64,000 nucleotides of DNA from Kuschelorhynchus macadamiae (lineage: Eukaryota; Arthropoda; Insecta; Coleoptera; Curculionidae): the NCBI GenBank assembly GCA_030620095.1, contig JAUTXW010000952.1:768501-832500 (forward strand). Direction: 5' to 3'. Position 1 is the first letter of the stretch. Each line of letters opens with the position of its first letter. The translations under genes were made by a program, and so were the position numbers. The notes beneath the pieces are model-generated. The model was not told the DNA's origin. It made no database searches and worked only from the letters and a program-made list of their open reading frames with translations. Of this stretch, positions 52,501 through 62,165 are shown piece after piece.

Positions 52501-53186
52501 ATTGCTGGAGCAAATAAATACTAATTAATGTATAAACCGCATATATCCTCATCAAAAAAGGCCCTCGGTAACCTCCTACTAATTTACGCTTAATACTGAC
52601 ATTAACATATATTCCAATAGGTAAAGGTCAAACCTCAGAGAAATTAAAAACCAGGCCATTTTTTTTCAATTGTAGCTGTTTTAAAGCTTTTTTTATACTG
52701 GTCAAAGTTTACATTACTTCGAAGTATAATACAAGGTAACAAAATGAAAACAAAAATTTGATGCCGGAAATCTAACATCTGATTTTAGATGTTTTTAATG
52801 TGCTGATTTCAAAAATGCCACCAGATTTTTTCTATCAGCTCTAGTTTTTGAGATACAGGTTACAGATTAATTGATATTTTTTTCTGATAAAGGACAACAG
52901 ATAAAGAGATAAATATGTACTTAATCGTCAAAATAGAAATTTCCCAGAATCTAATTAACCAAATTAATACCTGGAATTGTCCCTGACCCAATGTTCCTAT
53001 AATAGGAACTACTCAATACACTGCTCTTAATTACTTTTATACCTGTAATTGCCTATGACCCGATCCTTCTATACCTGCTTGGCTGTACTCGATTTAGTAT
53101 ATTACTGAGTTTTCCCAAGTAAAGTTGTACTATCATTTTGTGTAAATTTTGGTCGTTTTGTAGTATCAAGACCCTAAACTGAAACA
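49536..53186. other. No gene recognised
   Basis: AT-rich. 50072-50118 has CTGATGA, then GAAACGTTGC and a poly-A run, a degenerate hammerhead-like retroelement tail. 50379-50392 is a perfect 14-bp palindrome, TTGTGTCGACACAA. Other frames have no motifs. Confidence 0.45.
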
Positions 53187-54797
53187 ATGGCATCCACAAG
53201 CAGACGTACCTGTGTAAATCATCCCGATGTTTTTTGTTGTGTGTGGTGAATACACTTTGAAAGAGAGCAGAAAAACGATTTCTGACTTTGTGAAAAGAGC
53301 TTATCTTGCCTATTTTGGCGTTCATTTAGAAGATCAAGATAAATCTTGGGCCCCACATTTCATATGTAAAACATGTGTTGAACATTTGCGACAGTGGACA
53401 ACTGGAAAGAGGAAGTGCCTAAAGTTTGGTGTACCAATGGATTGGAGAGAACCGCAAAATCATCATGACCACTGCTATTTTTGTATGGTTAATATTAAAA
53501 GCATAAATAGAAGCAATATACACAAATGGACATATCCTGATCTAGATTCTGCAAGAAGGCCTGTAGCGCATTCGGAAGAAATACCCGTTCCATCATTCAG
53601 CAGTCTACCCGAACTGACAGAAGATGATACAGAAACATCAACGTCTGACGAAGTTCAAAGAATTTAATCAGAAAACGACAGCGAATTTGAAGCAGATTTA
53701 GCAACTCCGCAGTGTTTCAATCAAGAAGAACTAAACGATCTTATAAGAGACCTGAATCTCTCAAAGGAATCCGCTGAATTACTTGCATCCAGATTAAAAG
53801 AAAAAAATCTACTTTGTCCATGTACTAATATTACATTTTATCGTAAAAGAGATAAGGATCTGTTGCCTTTCGCTTAGAAAAATGACTTGGTATTCTGTCT
53901 CAATATAAAAGAGCTCTTAGAAAAAATGGGTTTGCCTGAATACACTCCAGATGATTGGCGCCTTTTTATTGACAGTTCAAAACGTAGTTTAAAATGTGTT
54001 CTTTTACATAACGGTAACAAATATGGCTCAATTCCTATTGGTCATTCTACTACCATGAAGGAAGAATATGAAACAATTGCATTAGTTTTGAGAAAAATTA
54101 AATACGAAGAACATCAGTGGGCAATCTGTGTTGATTTAAAAATGGTTAACTTCCTCCTTGGACAGCAAAGTGGTTATACAAAATATCCTTGTTTTTTGTG
54201 CCTTTGGGACAGCAGAGCTAAAAATGAGCACTGGGTTAACAAAAATTGGCCTTCAAGAGATGTCCCGATTCAAGGAAAACAAAACGTGATCAACGAACCA
54301 TTGGTTTCAAGAGAAAAAATCTTACTTCCGCCCTTGCATATCAAGCTAGGCCTAATGAAGCAATTTGCGAAGGCTTTAAATCGAGATAGAAATTGTTTTG
54401 GGTATTTGTCACGTAAATTTTCTGGCATTAGCAAAAAAACTAAAAACTGGTATATTTGATGGTCCTCAAATAAGGCAACTTGTTAAAGATCCACAATTCA
54501 CCACATCAGTGAACGAGACTGAATCTAACGCTTGGTGTTCATTTGTTCAAGTAGTACTATATTTTCTTGGCAATCGTAAAGCAGAGAATTACGTAGAATT
54601 AGTGGAGACTATGCTTTTAAATTTTAATATTCTCGGCTGTAACATGAGTATAAACGTTCACTACCTCCACAGCCACCTAGATCTTTTTCCAGAAAACTTA
54701 GGTGATTGTAGTGAAGAACAGGGGGAAAGATTCCATTAGGATATTAAAACTATGGAAGATCGTTATCAAGGACGATGGGATAGCCACATACCCTAGT
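53187..54797 (+). pseudogene. Transposase-like protein of an unnamed insect family, decayed
   Basis: The original start is probably ATG 53187 (MASTSRRTCVNHPDVF). Two bases are lost near 53235, then one frame runs from CVCGEYTLKESRKTISDFVK to 53667, past stops at 53666 and 53876, to about 54430. A homopolymer shift passes to a second frame ending at a TAG at 54737, then KTMEDRYQGRWDSHIP and a TAG at 54795. Features in order: an N-terminal zinc site (CVCGE, CKTC, and HHDHCYFC); an acidic LFIDSSKRSLKCVLLHNG block; AICVDLKMVNFLLGQQSGY with a second aspartate; a YPCFLCLWDSR C-x2-C; LHIKLGLMKQFAKAL; and SEEQGERFHQDI with a glutamate. The D, D, E and C-x2-C order suggests a DDE transposase fold. I have not identified the superfamily, nor terminal repeats. 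Confidence 0.6.
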
Positions 54798-56089
54798 AAA
54801 CTCCATTCTAGAATTTTTATGTGATTAGTGATTAATGTAATTATGTAAATTAAGTTTTTGCAATAAATACTTAAATTCATGGGTTTTTTTAACTGGCAAT
54901 AGTAATATTATATATTATAACAGTTATAACGTAAAATATATACACAATTTTTTTTTTAAACTAGATCTGATAGACATAATCTGAGAACTTTTTTTCATTC
55001 TGCATCCAAAAATTACCCAGGAACAGTTAAAAAATCGCAGGCACCAAAATGTGTGTTGGCCTGTGTAATCAATCTTTAGTATTATGGTTTACTGCTAATA
55101 AAAAACCAGAGAAATTGCGATATCGCTCGAAATTTAGTACCCTTGAAAAGTTTGGAAAGTCCACTTTATAATAATTATAATTGTTCTTTCCATTTATTGA
55201 GAATATCGAATAAACCGCTTTCTTCTTTTTCAGATGTTATTTTTTCGAGTGTTTTATATGCGAAATAAAAGAGGAATTGACTATCTTTCCATTCATTATA
55301 TTGAGCATCGTCTTTTGTGTACGTGGAGAAAAGAATTCAATTTCTAAAGCCACGTACTCACTTAGCGAACCGCACGAATACGGCCGCTTCACTTAACCGA
55401 TCCAATTGACAGAAGTCTGGCAGAGATTTCCAAAAAAAATCCTTTAAAAACGGAACATCCGTCAAATAACTGGCAGTTCAAACAACTCAAAAAATTCATC
55501 GGTCGATCTGGTGACACTGTTGACCGTTATTTTCAGAAACCGCAATTTGTATATAACCGATTTTTCAGATAACCGGTAAATACGGAACACAAAACCGAAA
55601 CCAAGATTAGAAACGGAATACGGCCTTAATATGGACGTAAATAATAAGAACGGCAAATGCATACCTTTGCATGTAGACAGGTTCGCTCACTTGCCATTAC
55701 TTTAAAGAGAAAAATCGTTGCACGCTGACAATCGTGGACGTATTTATGCACACCCCACGCATACGTTCGCTAAATGTAGACGCTAAGCATATATGATGCT
55801 GTTGGCTGGATCACGCGGAGAACGCTTCAGCAGCTGTCGCAAGGTGAGCATGAACCGCAACTTCTCCTTTAAAATTCATTTAATTCATTTTATAAACATC
55901 ATAAAGTAATAATTTTCGGTGGAGTTATTACTTTTCATTTCTTGGTTTCCATGAGTCGATTTTCCCATTCCTTTTTTCCTTTCTTTTCTTTAATTTCCGC
56001 CGAACAATGTCGTATGAAAAAATGATGATATCTACTCCTTAAGTAAAATATCCCGGTGAAAAAATACCTCTCCGTTCGGATCTCTGGCT
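54798..56089. other. No gene recognised
   Basis: 54840-55200 is AT-rich. 55360-55800 is less AT-rich and has inverted similarity between 55357-55385 (ACTTAGCGAACCGCACGAAT) and 55758-55785 (GCATACGTTCGCTAAATG), which might be the ends of a small unclassified element. Confidence 0.4.
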
Positions 56090-56669
56090 GAGGGGTACTT
56101 GTGGCGATACGTCATCGAAATGCTATTTGTCATTCATCAATATATTTGGCTTGTGTGAAAAAACTTCAACCACTATCTCCAATCCTGCAACCCCCATGTT
56201 CTCTTACTAACCGAAACGAGAAGAGGCCGTAAAATGCAACCAATCCCCTTTGCTTTCCTGGCTATGAACTTCTTCCATCATCGCACTTGAAGGGTGGCAT
56301 TTGCGCCTACGTTCATAGTAATCCATCCTGTACAAGACCTCCCAATCTTGAATCGAACAGACCCGATATGTCATGAGGCTCAAACTAGCCCTTAGAACTT
56401 CAAGTAAATCTAATTGTTATATGTTTGTATCAGTCTTCCTTAGACAATTCTTTCGACGACCTCTTCGACTTTCTTTCTGCTAAAGTGAATTTCTGTCAGT
56501 TCTTTCTGCATTCCCCTCCTCTGAAATAATTACCCTTGAAGACTTTAACGTTGATAATAAAGAATGGTTAGGTTTTATTTAAACCAATCCCCATAAACCA
56601 AAAGAGGAATGTGCAATCAACCAATCTCTTACCAACCTCATTAGAGGCCATACCTACTTCTCCCCATCG
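56090..56669 (+). mobile_element. LINE endonuclease domain, left part, cut by Transib
   Basis: Plus-strand frames read LQSCNPHVLL, TETRRGRK, then CFPGYELLPSSHLKGG with GICAYVHSN and PPNLESNRPDMS, later ITLEDFNVDNKEWLGF (the G-D-F-N block mutated to E-D-F-N) and SLTNLIRG. These are the successive blocks of the AP-endonuclease of a Jockey-like LINE. The coding sequence stops exactly at the Transib terminus at 56670 and resumes at 59997 with the next part of the same domain. Stops show that it was or became dead. Confidence 0.85.
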
Positions 56670-56701
56670 CACAGTGTGATATTTTGGCAATCTAGGTGGA
56701 A
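56670..56701 (+). repeat. Transib left terminal inverted repeat
   Basis: 32 bases identical to the complement of 59965-59996. The first seven bases, CACAGTG, equal the consensus heptamer of V(D)J recombination signal sequences and the usual Transib start. Confidence 0.95.
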
Positions 56702-57028
56702 TTAATTAACATAGCATCAAACACCCTAACATAGCGTAGTAAATTTGGTTTTTATTACTTAGTATAACTAATAAACCAAAAGAAACTTTAAATTTTATTT
56801 TATAAGTAATTTATAGGTCTTTATTGTACACAAAGGCAACAGCGTGGCAGATTGTAATAAAACTTTAAGAGAAAAAATTGTTTATATGTGGCATGGTTAG
56901 CTTATCTTGGATTTTTTATAATGACCAGTGTAAACAACAGGTACTACAGGTATAGGCAAGGTAAAAGTCAAGATAATACGAATGTATTTTATTTGTATCA
57001 AGCAGTTGGTCGATGCGGATGAAACAAA

Positions 57029-57295
57029 ATGGAAAGAAATATGAGAGAAATTATGATGGGCCTTTTTGATCGCCATTTTAGGCCAGCACTGCAGCAACTG
57101 ACACCGGTGGCTCTACGAGTCCTTATTTACGGTTTGGACGCAATAACTGATGATGATAATAGGGCCCAGATAAGGCAAGAAGTGTACATTTTCGTGCAAA
57201 ACATTACACGTTCAGGGGAAGAAGTTGGGCTCGAGATCCTAAATGGCGATGGCGCTGGCGCAGGACAAGTACCTCGACCAAATATAGAGGAATGA
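57029..57295 (+). CDS. Unrecognised 88-residue protein inside the Transib element
   Basis: The frame starts at ATG 57029 (an in-frame stop lies just upstream) and ends at TGA 57293-57295. The product begins MERNMREIMMGLFDRHFRPA, continues LTPVALRVLIYGLDAITDDD, and ends with a Gly/Ala-rich, acidic tail. There is no signal peptide, membrane segment or zinc motif. The frame is clearly GC-richer than the surrounding element, and AATAAA follows within 20-25 bases, which argues for a real gene. It converges with the transposase, the layout known for the RAG2-like gene in RAG transposons. It is far too short for, and has no trace of, the kelch repeats of RAG2. I do not know its function. A longer product using upstream exons is possible. 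Confidence 0.55.
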   Translation: MERNMREIMMGLFDRHFRPALQQLTPVALRVLIYGLDAITDDDNRAQIRQEVYIFVQNITRSGEEVGLEILNGDGAGAGQVPRPNIEE

Positions 57296-57308
57296 TTTAT
57301 TGTTATAG

Positions 57309-57407
57309 ATAATAATAAAATACAAAATAAGAGTTTTATTTCTAAAAAAACGCAATTAATATAATAATAAAATACAAAATAAGAGTTTTAATTCTAAAAA
57401 AAACGCA
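57309..57407. promoter_or_regulatory. Duplicated A/T-rich segment with bidirectional poly-A signals
   Basis: A unit beginning ATAATAATAAAATACAAAAT and ending CTAAAAAAACGCA occurs at 57309 and again at 57361 (period 52). The plus strand offers AATAAA for the frame ending at 57295. The minus strand offers AATAAA (complement of TTTATT at about 57335) for the transposase ending at 57415. Confidence 0.6.
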
Positions 57408-57414
57408 CTTCAAA

Positions 57415-59504
57415 TTATTCAGAATTATGTGAGGAGTCTGCATCATCTTGGATGTGTTGTGTCGGCTCCTTCAGCAACTTCAAGACATCTGGATGTATAT
57501 TGAAATGTTTGGTTTTAGATGTAGAGCGAAGGCTTGAAATAAACGGATCTGAGGTAATTAATAAACGTTGAAGGAGATCCCTATTCGTATCAATTCTCGA
57601 GGTTTTTTGGGTAAATAATTCCCTGTATTGCCTATTATGTTTATTTCTTGCCTCTTGGGCTTCCTCGGAAAACTGACCAATTGGAAGAATAAAAGAGGCA
57701 ATAATGTCTCTGCAATGAAACAAAACTTTATGCACAGTGACAGGCATGGAATACCACGAATATTCTTGTAGGTACAAGTTACGGGTTTCTATAGTGTATT
57801 CTTCAAACTTGTCCAAGTTGATCTCGAATGATGAGTTGATGCATTCTAGTATGACTCTAAAGCGATGAATAAGTTCAAAGTTAAGTCCCGTAATTTCGGA
57901 TGATTTCTTGGCATTCCTAAAAAACTTTCTCGCAGTATTGCCATCGTTGGTATTCCCCGATTGTTGTTTCGGCATGTCCACTAATAAACCCAATTCTCGT
58001 TTGAAGTCTTCTTGTACTTGTTCTTTTTTATGGAAACTTTACTTTTATTTTCTGCACCACGAGCTGCCCAAGTTTTTATTTCTAGTTTATACGAAATGTG
58101 GAGTAGACATTCGAAAAAGCGAATCCATGAATGAAGAGGAGAAAGACCAAAAGACAAAAAATTTAGTTGTATAGGCTTTTCTGCCAAAATAGTAGGATTA
58201 TTCATATCACGCGGTTTTGCTCCACACAAATAGCATGTTTGGCTTGACGAACATGATGACAGCGCATTACAAACTTTGCCATCAATCATACAGAGAATTA
58301 ATTTACAGGTTATTGTAATTTCCAAGTTATCAACAAATACCTTCGTGGGAAAAAGGGCAGAAATCTCTTCTTCAACTTTCCTGATTTCACAATTTGTCAT
58401 TTCTACGGTTTCTTTAGTGAAAATAAATTTTATAGGGCGACAATATCTTGTAGAAGATGGAGATGGATTTTGCCAGAGAACAGATTTAAAGCTTTTGTCA
58501 CAAAGCTGCAATGGAACCATAGATATACTAAATAAACTTTGATCGGAACAACCTTCTTGAGAATATTTTTGTTTATATCTTTCCTGCTCGGCACCATCAC
58601 ATCCCCATTTAACAATTAATTGAAGGTGATTTTTCTCTGGAGTGCAAAAAGGTCGCAACACTTCCATCTGCGCCTGACATAAGCGTTCTACAGTATGGTC
58701 AATGAGTGACTGTAGTTTAATTTCTGCTAATTGTTCTGTTACGTTAATTGAAGAGAGATAGCACTGTTGTTTGGCTTCTCTAACTCTGTAATAAGCTGGA
58801 TACAAGTTCTTATTTATATGCTTAACTTGATTTCTAATAAGGTTGTATTGGTGCGTTGAAAGCTGGGCATCGACTATAAGCGCAACAACTTGATCAGGGC
58901 TCAGTTGCTCTAGATGCGGTTCATACGATAAATATGCCCTTTTGATCTTGGTGCCCGTGTCCGGTGATTCAGCGAGTGTTTTCACTACAGAGGCAGAGTC
59001 GTTTTTACCAGATTTTCGAAGCTTTATTTCTGCCGCACGCAAAATTTCTGCTTGACTAGTGGAAGTCACTAAACTCTGAACCTTATTTTTTTGACTTCTA
59101 GGGCCGCAGTCTTCAAACTTCTTCTGAGGTCGACCAGGCTTTGATTTATGATGGCCGTCATTTAATGTAGAAAGTGCTTGGGTTACAATAGTTGAAAGCT
59201 TGAAATTACCTTGAAGCCATGTTGAGTTGTTACTTACAAATTTTTGTTTGTATCTGTTTGCCTTCTGATATCTATGCTCAATTTTTTGAGAAAAACATCT
59301 AGCATATATTTTTATATTATCCAAAACATGTTTGGGTAGTGAGGAATTGTCCAATTTTTGTAAAATATACTCAAATATTGCACTACTTTTTGTTTTTTTC
59401 TTATTTGCGCACCATATGTCAAAAACCTCTTGCCGTGGTATGTAAACAGCCATTCTAAAAATAGAAAAAATACTATAGGGGGCACTTGAAAGCAAGTTTT
59501 TCAT
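57415..59504 (-). pseudogene. Transib transposase (RAG1-like), one frameshift
   Basis: The N-terminal frame 59504-57981 (507 residues; the second Met, MAVYIPRQ, is a good alternative start) and the C-terminal frame 57993-57415 (192 residues) are one protein split by a single shift in a T/A run at about 58023-58029. Features match RAG1: KPGRPQKKFEDCGPRSQKNK (residues 122-141), like the GRPR nonamer-binding helix; LSPDQVVALIVDAQLSTHQY; WGCDGAEQE with catalytic D303; ILCMIDGKV with D408; zinc cysteines C424 and C427; LSPLHSWIRFFECLLHISYK. Then, in the second frame, TNDGNTARKFF, zinc histidines H88 and H93 (VHKVLFHCRDII), and SEEAQEARNK with the acidic catalytic motif. It would cut at the CACAGTG ends. 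Plus-strand frames at 57908 and 58276 are shadows. Confidence 0.93.
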
Positions 59505-59964
59505 TTTGGGCTTTAAAGAAGATATATCACCAATTTATAAAAATACAACCCGATTGTGATATAATTTGGTATAATTAATTTATTGCCTGTAGGAACTGTG
59601 TCAATAATGATTTTAGGAAGGTCACAAAAGAGCCGAAATATTTCACATTTCTGCATAGTTAAACCCAATTTAAAAGAAAGATATATATAATATAACTTAC
59701 CTCTAATAGTCGTCAATCAAATATATAAAACTTTTATTTCACTAAGCAAGCTTGTAAATAGTGTACCTTTTAAGCATCGAAACGAAATACCAACAATTTT
59801 ATTTCGATTGAAGCCCGAATACGATAGTATACTTCGCATCGGTTTTATGGGTTTCAAAATATCGCTGTGCTGACAAAATATGATAAGGTTTTATTAAAGG
59901 AACAATAAACAAAATTATTTCGGTCGAGATTCTTCAATATCTTGAAATTTTTTTTCATAATTTT

Positions 59965-59996
59965 TTCCACCTAGATTGCCAAAATATCACACTGTG
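59965..59996 (-). repeat. Transib right terminal inverted repeat
   Basis: Ends in CACTGTG. Read inward it gives CACAGTG, a 23-base interval, and then AAAAAATTA, an A-rich stretch at the spacing of a 23-type recombination signal. Confidence 0.95.
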
Positions 59997-62165
59997 ATCG
60001 TCACACATAGCCAAAACCCATTGGACCTCTTTGCCACTACTCACCCAGAGCCTTATCAGTTTTCAGATTGGGATGGGTTGCGGGATTTCTACTCTTCCTT
60101 TCCTTGGAATGATTCAACACCTCCCATCAATACATCTTGTTTTTCAAAATCTTGCGATAATACCAGACTAAAGAAAATCCGTACACATAACAATTTTCTT
60201 ACGAATATTACTTCAGAAAATCTACAGGCTAAAAACGTCTAATTTTTGAGGCCAAAAATGCCTTCAACACACGCATAAAAGGCAAAGTTCTTTCTTGCCA
60301 AAATATTAGCCGATTCTTTTAGTCATTTGCTAAACACATTAATCAAAACTTCTGCAACTTTAACTTTTAACGATGAAATCGTCTTCACGTCTACAGCAAA
60401 AGCTGAGCTTCTTGTAAACAATTCACCGAAAATTATACTTTAATCTTCACTTCCCCCTTATATTTGTACCAGCTTTGCCGTATAATGTGTAACGAAATTA
60501 CCTTGGGTTAAAAAGCTACGACGTACTCTCAAAACACTTCATACTAAAAAGTCCTCTGGCCTTGATGGTATTCCAGTCTTTGTCCAAAAAAACTGCGCTT
60601 CAGAAGTGGCCTCTATCCTTACCAGGTTATTCCAAGTGTCCAATGACTAGGACATTTTTCCTAAAACCTGGGAATATGCTCGAGTACAGCCTGTTCTCAA
60701 AAAACGACCCAAAACTCTTCCTTTTACTACAGACCCATATCCCTACTCCCAATTATGAGTAAAGCAAGTATGCAAGTATATCACTACTGATCTTTTAAAT
60801 TACTTTGAAGATATGAACTTGCCCATTACAGTTAATACGGCTTCCGCCAACAAAAATCTACATCAGAAGCAGATCTTCTTACCTTTGTAACTCACAAATG
60901 GAACAAGTCCATCGAATTCAATGAAGAAGCCCAAATCATTGCCCTCGACTTATTCAAGCCATTTCCTCAAGTCTGGCATAACGGGCTTCTTAGCAAACTT
61001 CGTGCTATGGTCTTCCTCTAAAATTTTGCAGCTTTCTTTCCAATAGAAATATTTATGTAGTAGTTAATAGACATTAATCCGAATTGTACATAATCAACGT
61101 AGGCCCTCCCCAGGGTTCAGTGTTGGCACCTACCTTATTCTTCCAGCACATCAATGACCTGCTTTCTTCTACCAGCAATTCTATTTACAGCTATGTTGAT
61201 GATAGTACACTCCACTTCAACATACAATTTCCGAAAGCTGTATAGAAGACTGAAATTGATGACAGGTGTAGAATAGTGACTTTATCCCTAACCGAGGATC
61301 TCATTAAAATCGTACACTGTAGAGCAAAGTACCTTGTCCAGTTTAACGCCACTAAGACACAATCATGTTTACTATCTTATAAACTATCTCTTAATACCTT
61401 TACCAATCAAACGAATAATCAAATGCTTGAAGCCAAAGATTCCTTTGGCCTAGTTGGTATCACTTTTCAAAAACATCCTCGCTAGCTTGATCACATCACC
61501 TCAACAACGGCGAAAAAAATGGTATCCTATTCCGAGCTGGAAAATACTTTTTTTCTGCCAACATGTATGCCCTTTATACTTCGAAAATCAGAGCCAGCAT
61601 TGAGTATTGTTCCCATATATGGGAAGCACCCTATCCTTCAATCGTCAACAACCTTGATTCTGTCCAAAGAAGAGTTATTTACCTGATTGACAATCGAAAC
61701 ATCCCAAGGAAGCTTGTAACACTAGAGGACCATCAAATTGTGGGCGATTTGCCTCTATTTTACAGACACTATCATGGATTCTGTTCTCATGAATTATCAT
61801 ACATTATGTTGAATTATCATCCATTATGTTTTCGCTGCTTTATTCCCAGAGTATCCCGATTGTGGAATATGTTAACAGCAAACTTTCCCTCTCTTCACTT
61901 AAAGCAACCACGGTACCTAGTACTCAGGCCTTGGGCCTTCGTGGTCTGCTCGCAGTTAGAAAAAATTAAACCCTCACTAATTTCAGATTTTTGCCTAGCC
62001 AAGAGATATCAGTGGAAGATTTTAAAACTTTGGTTAATTCAAAAGCTTTCAAAGAGCTACAATAAAAAACTGGATTGTTTCCTAATTTTCCTAAGGTCTA
62101 ACCTAAAAATGGCTTTGCTTCGTGGACTATTATATATGATTGTTGTTTTCCACTGGAGCAACTAA
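59997..62165 (+). pseudogene. LINE right part: end of endonuclease, RT and C-terminus
   Basis: Coding sequence resumes directly after the Transib end with NPLDLFATTHPEPYQFSDWD and GLRDFYSSFPWND, the close of the endonuclease and the linker (some residues seem deleted within). Degraded RT frames follow: KKRPKTLPFTTDPYP, VGPPQGSVLAPTLFF (about 61098-61145), YVDDSTLHF (about 61192) and FNATKTQSCLLSYK. The last frame, 61563-62165, is the C-terminal domain: LYTSKIRASIEYCSHIWEAP, NLDSVQRRVIYLIDN, DLPLFYRHYHGFCSHEL, CFIPRVSRLWNML. This is typical of insect Jockey-like LINEs. Many stops and shifts make it dead. Confidence 0.85.

Larger units (their letters stand above)
56670..59996 (-). mobile_element. 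Transib transposon (RAG1-like), nearly intact
   Basis: A 3327-bp element with perfect 32-bp terminal inverted repeats that begin CACAGTGTGATATTTTGGCA. It is inserted in a LINE, whose sequence continues on both sides. The flanks share ATCG directly at both termini (..CATCG before, ATCGT.. after). Transib normally duplicates 5 bp, so one position differs or was lost. The element carries a RAG1-like transposase on the minus strand and a second frame on the plus strand, converging on a duplicated A/T-rich segment with polyadenylation signals for both strands. Clean ends and only one visible frameshift point to a fairly young copy. Confidence 0.93.

Noticed and set aside
57029..57295. Considered as a RAG2-like gene because of its convergent position
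   Set aside because: Only 88 residues, with no kelch or PHD pattern; position alone is not enough.
57908..58542. Two 88-codon plus-strand frames
   Set aside because: They are antisense to the Transib transposase. The frame at 57029-57295 was kept because it lies outside the transposase and is GC-richer.
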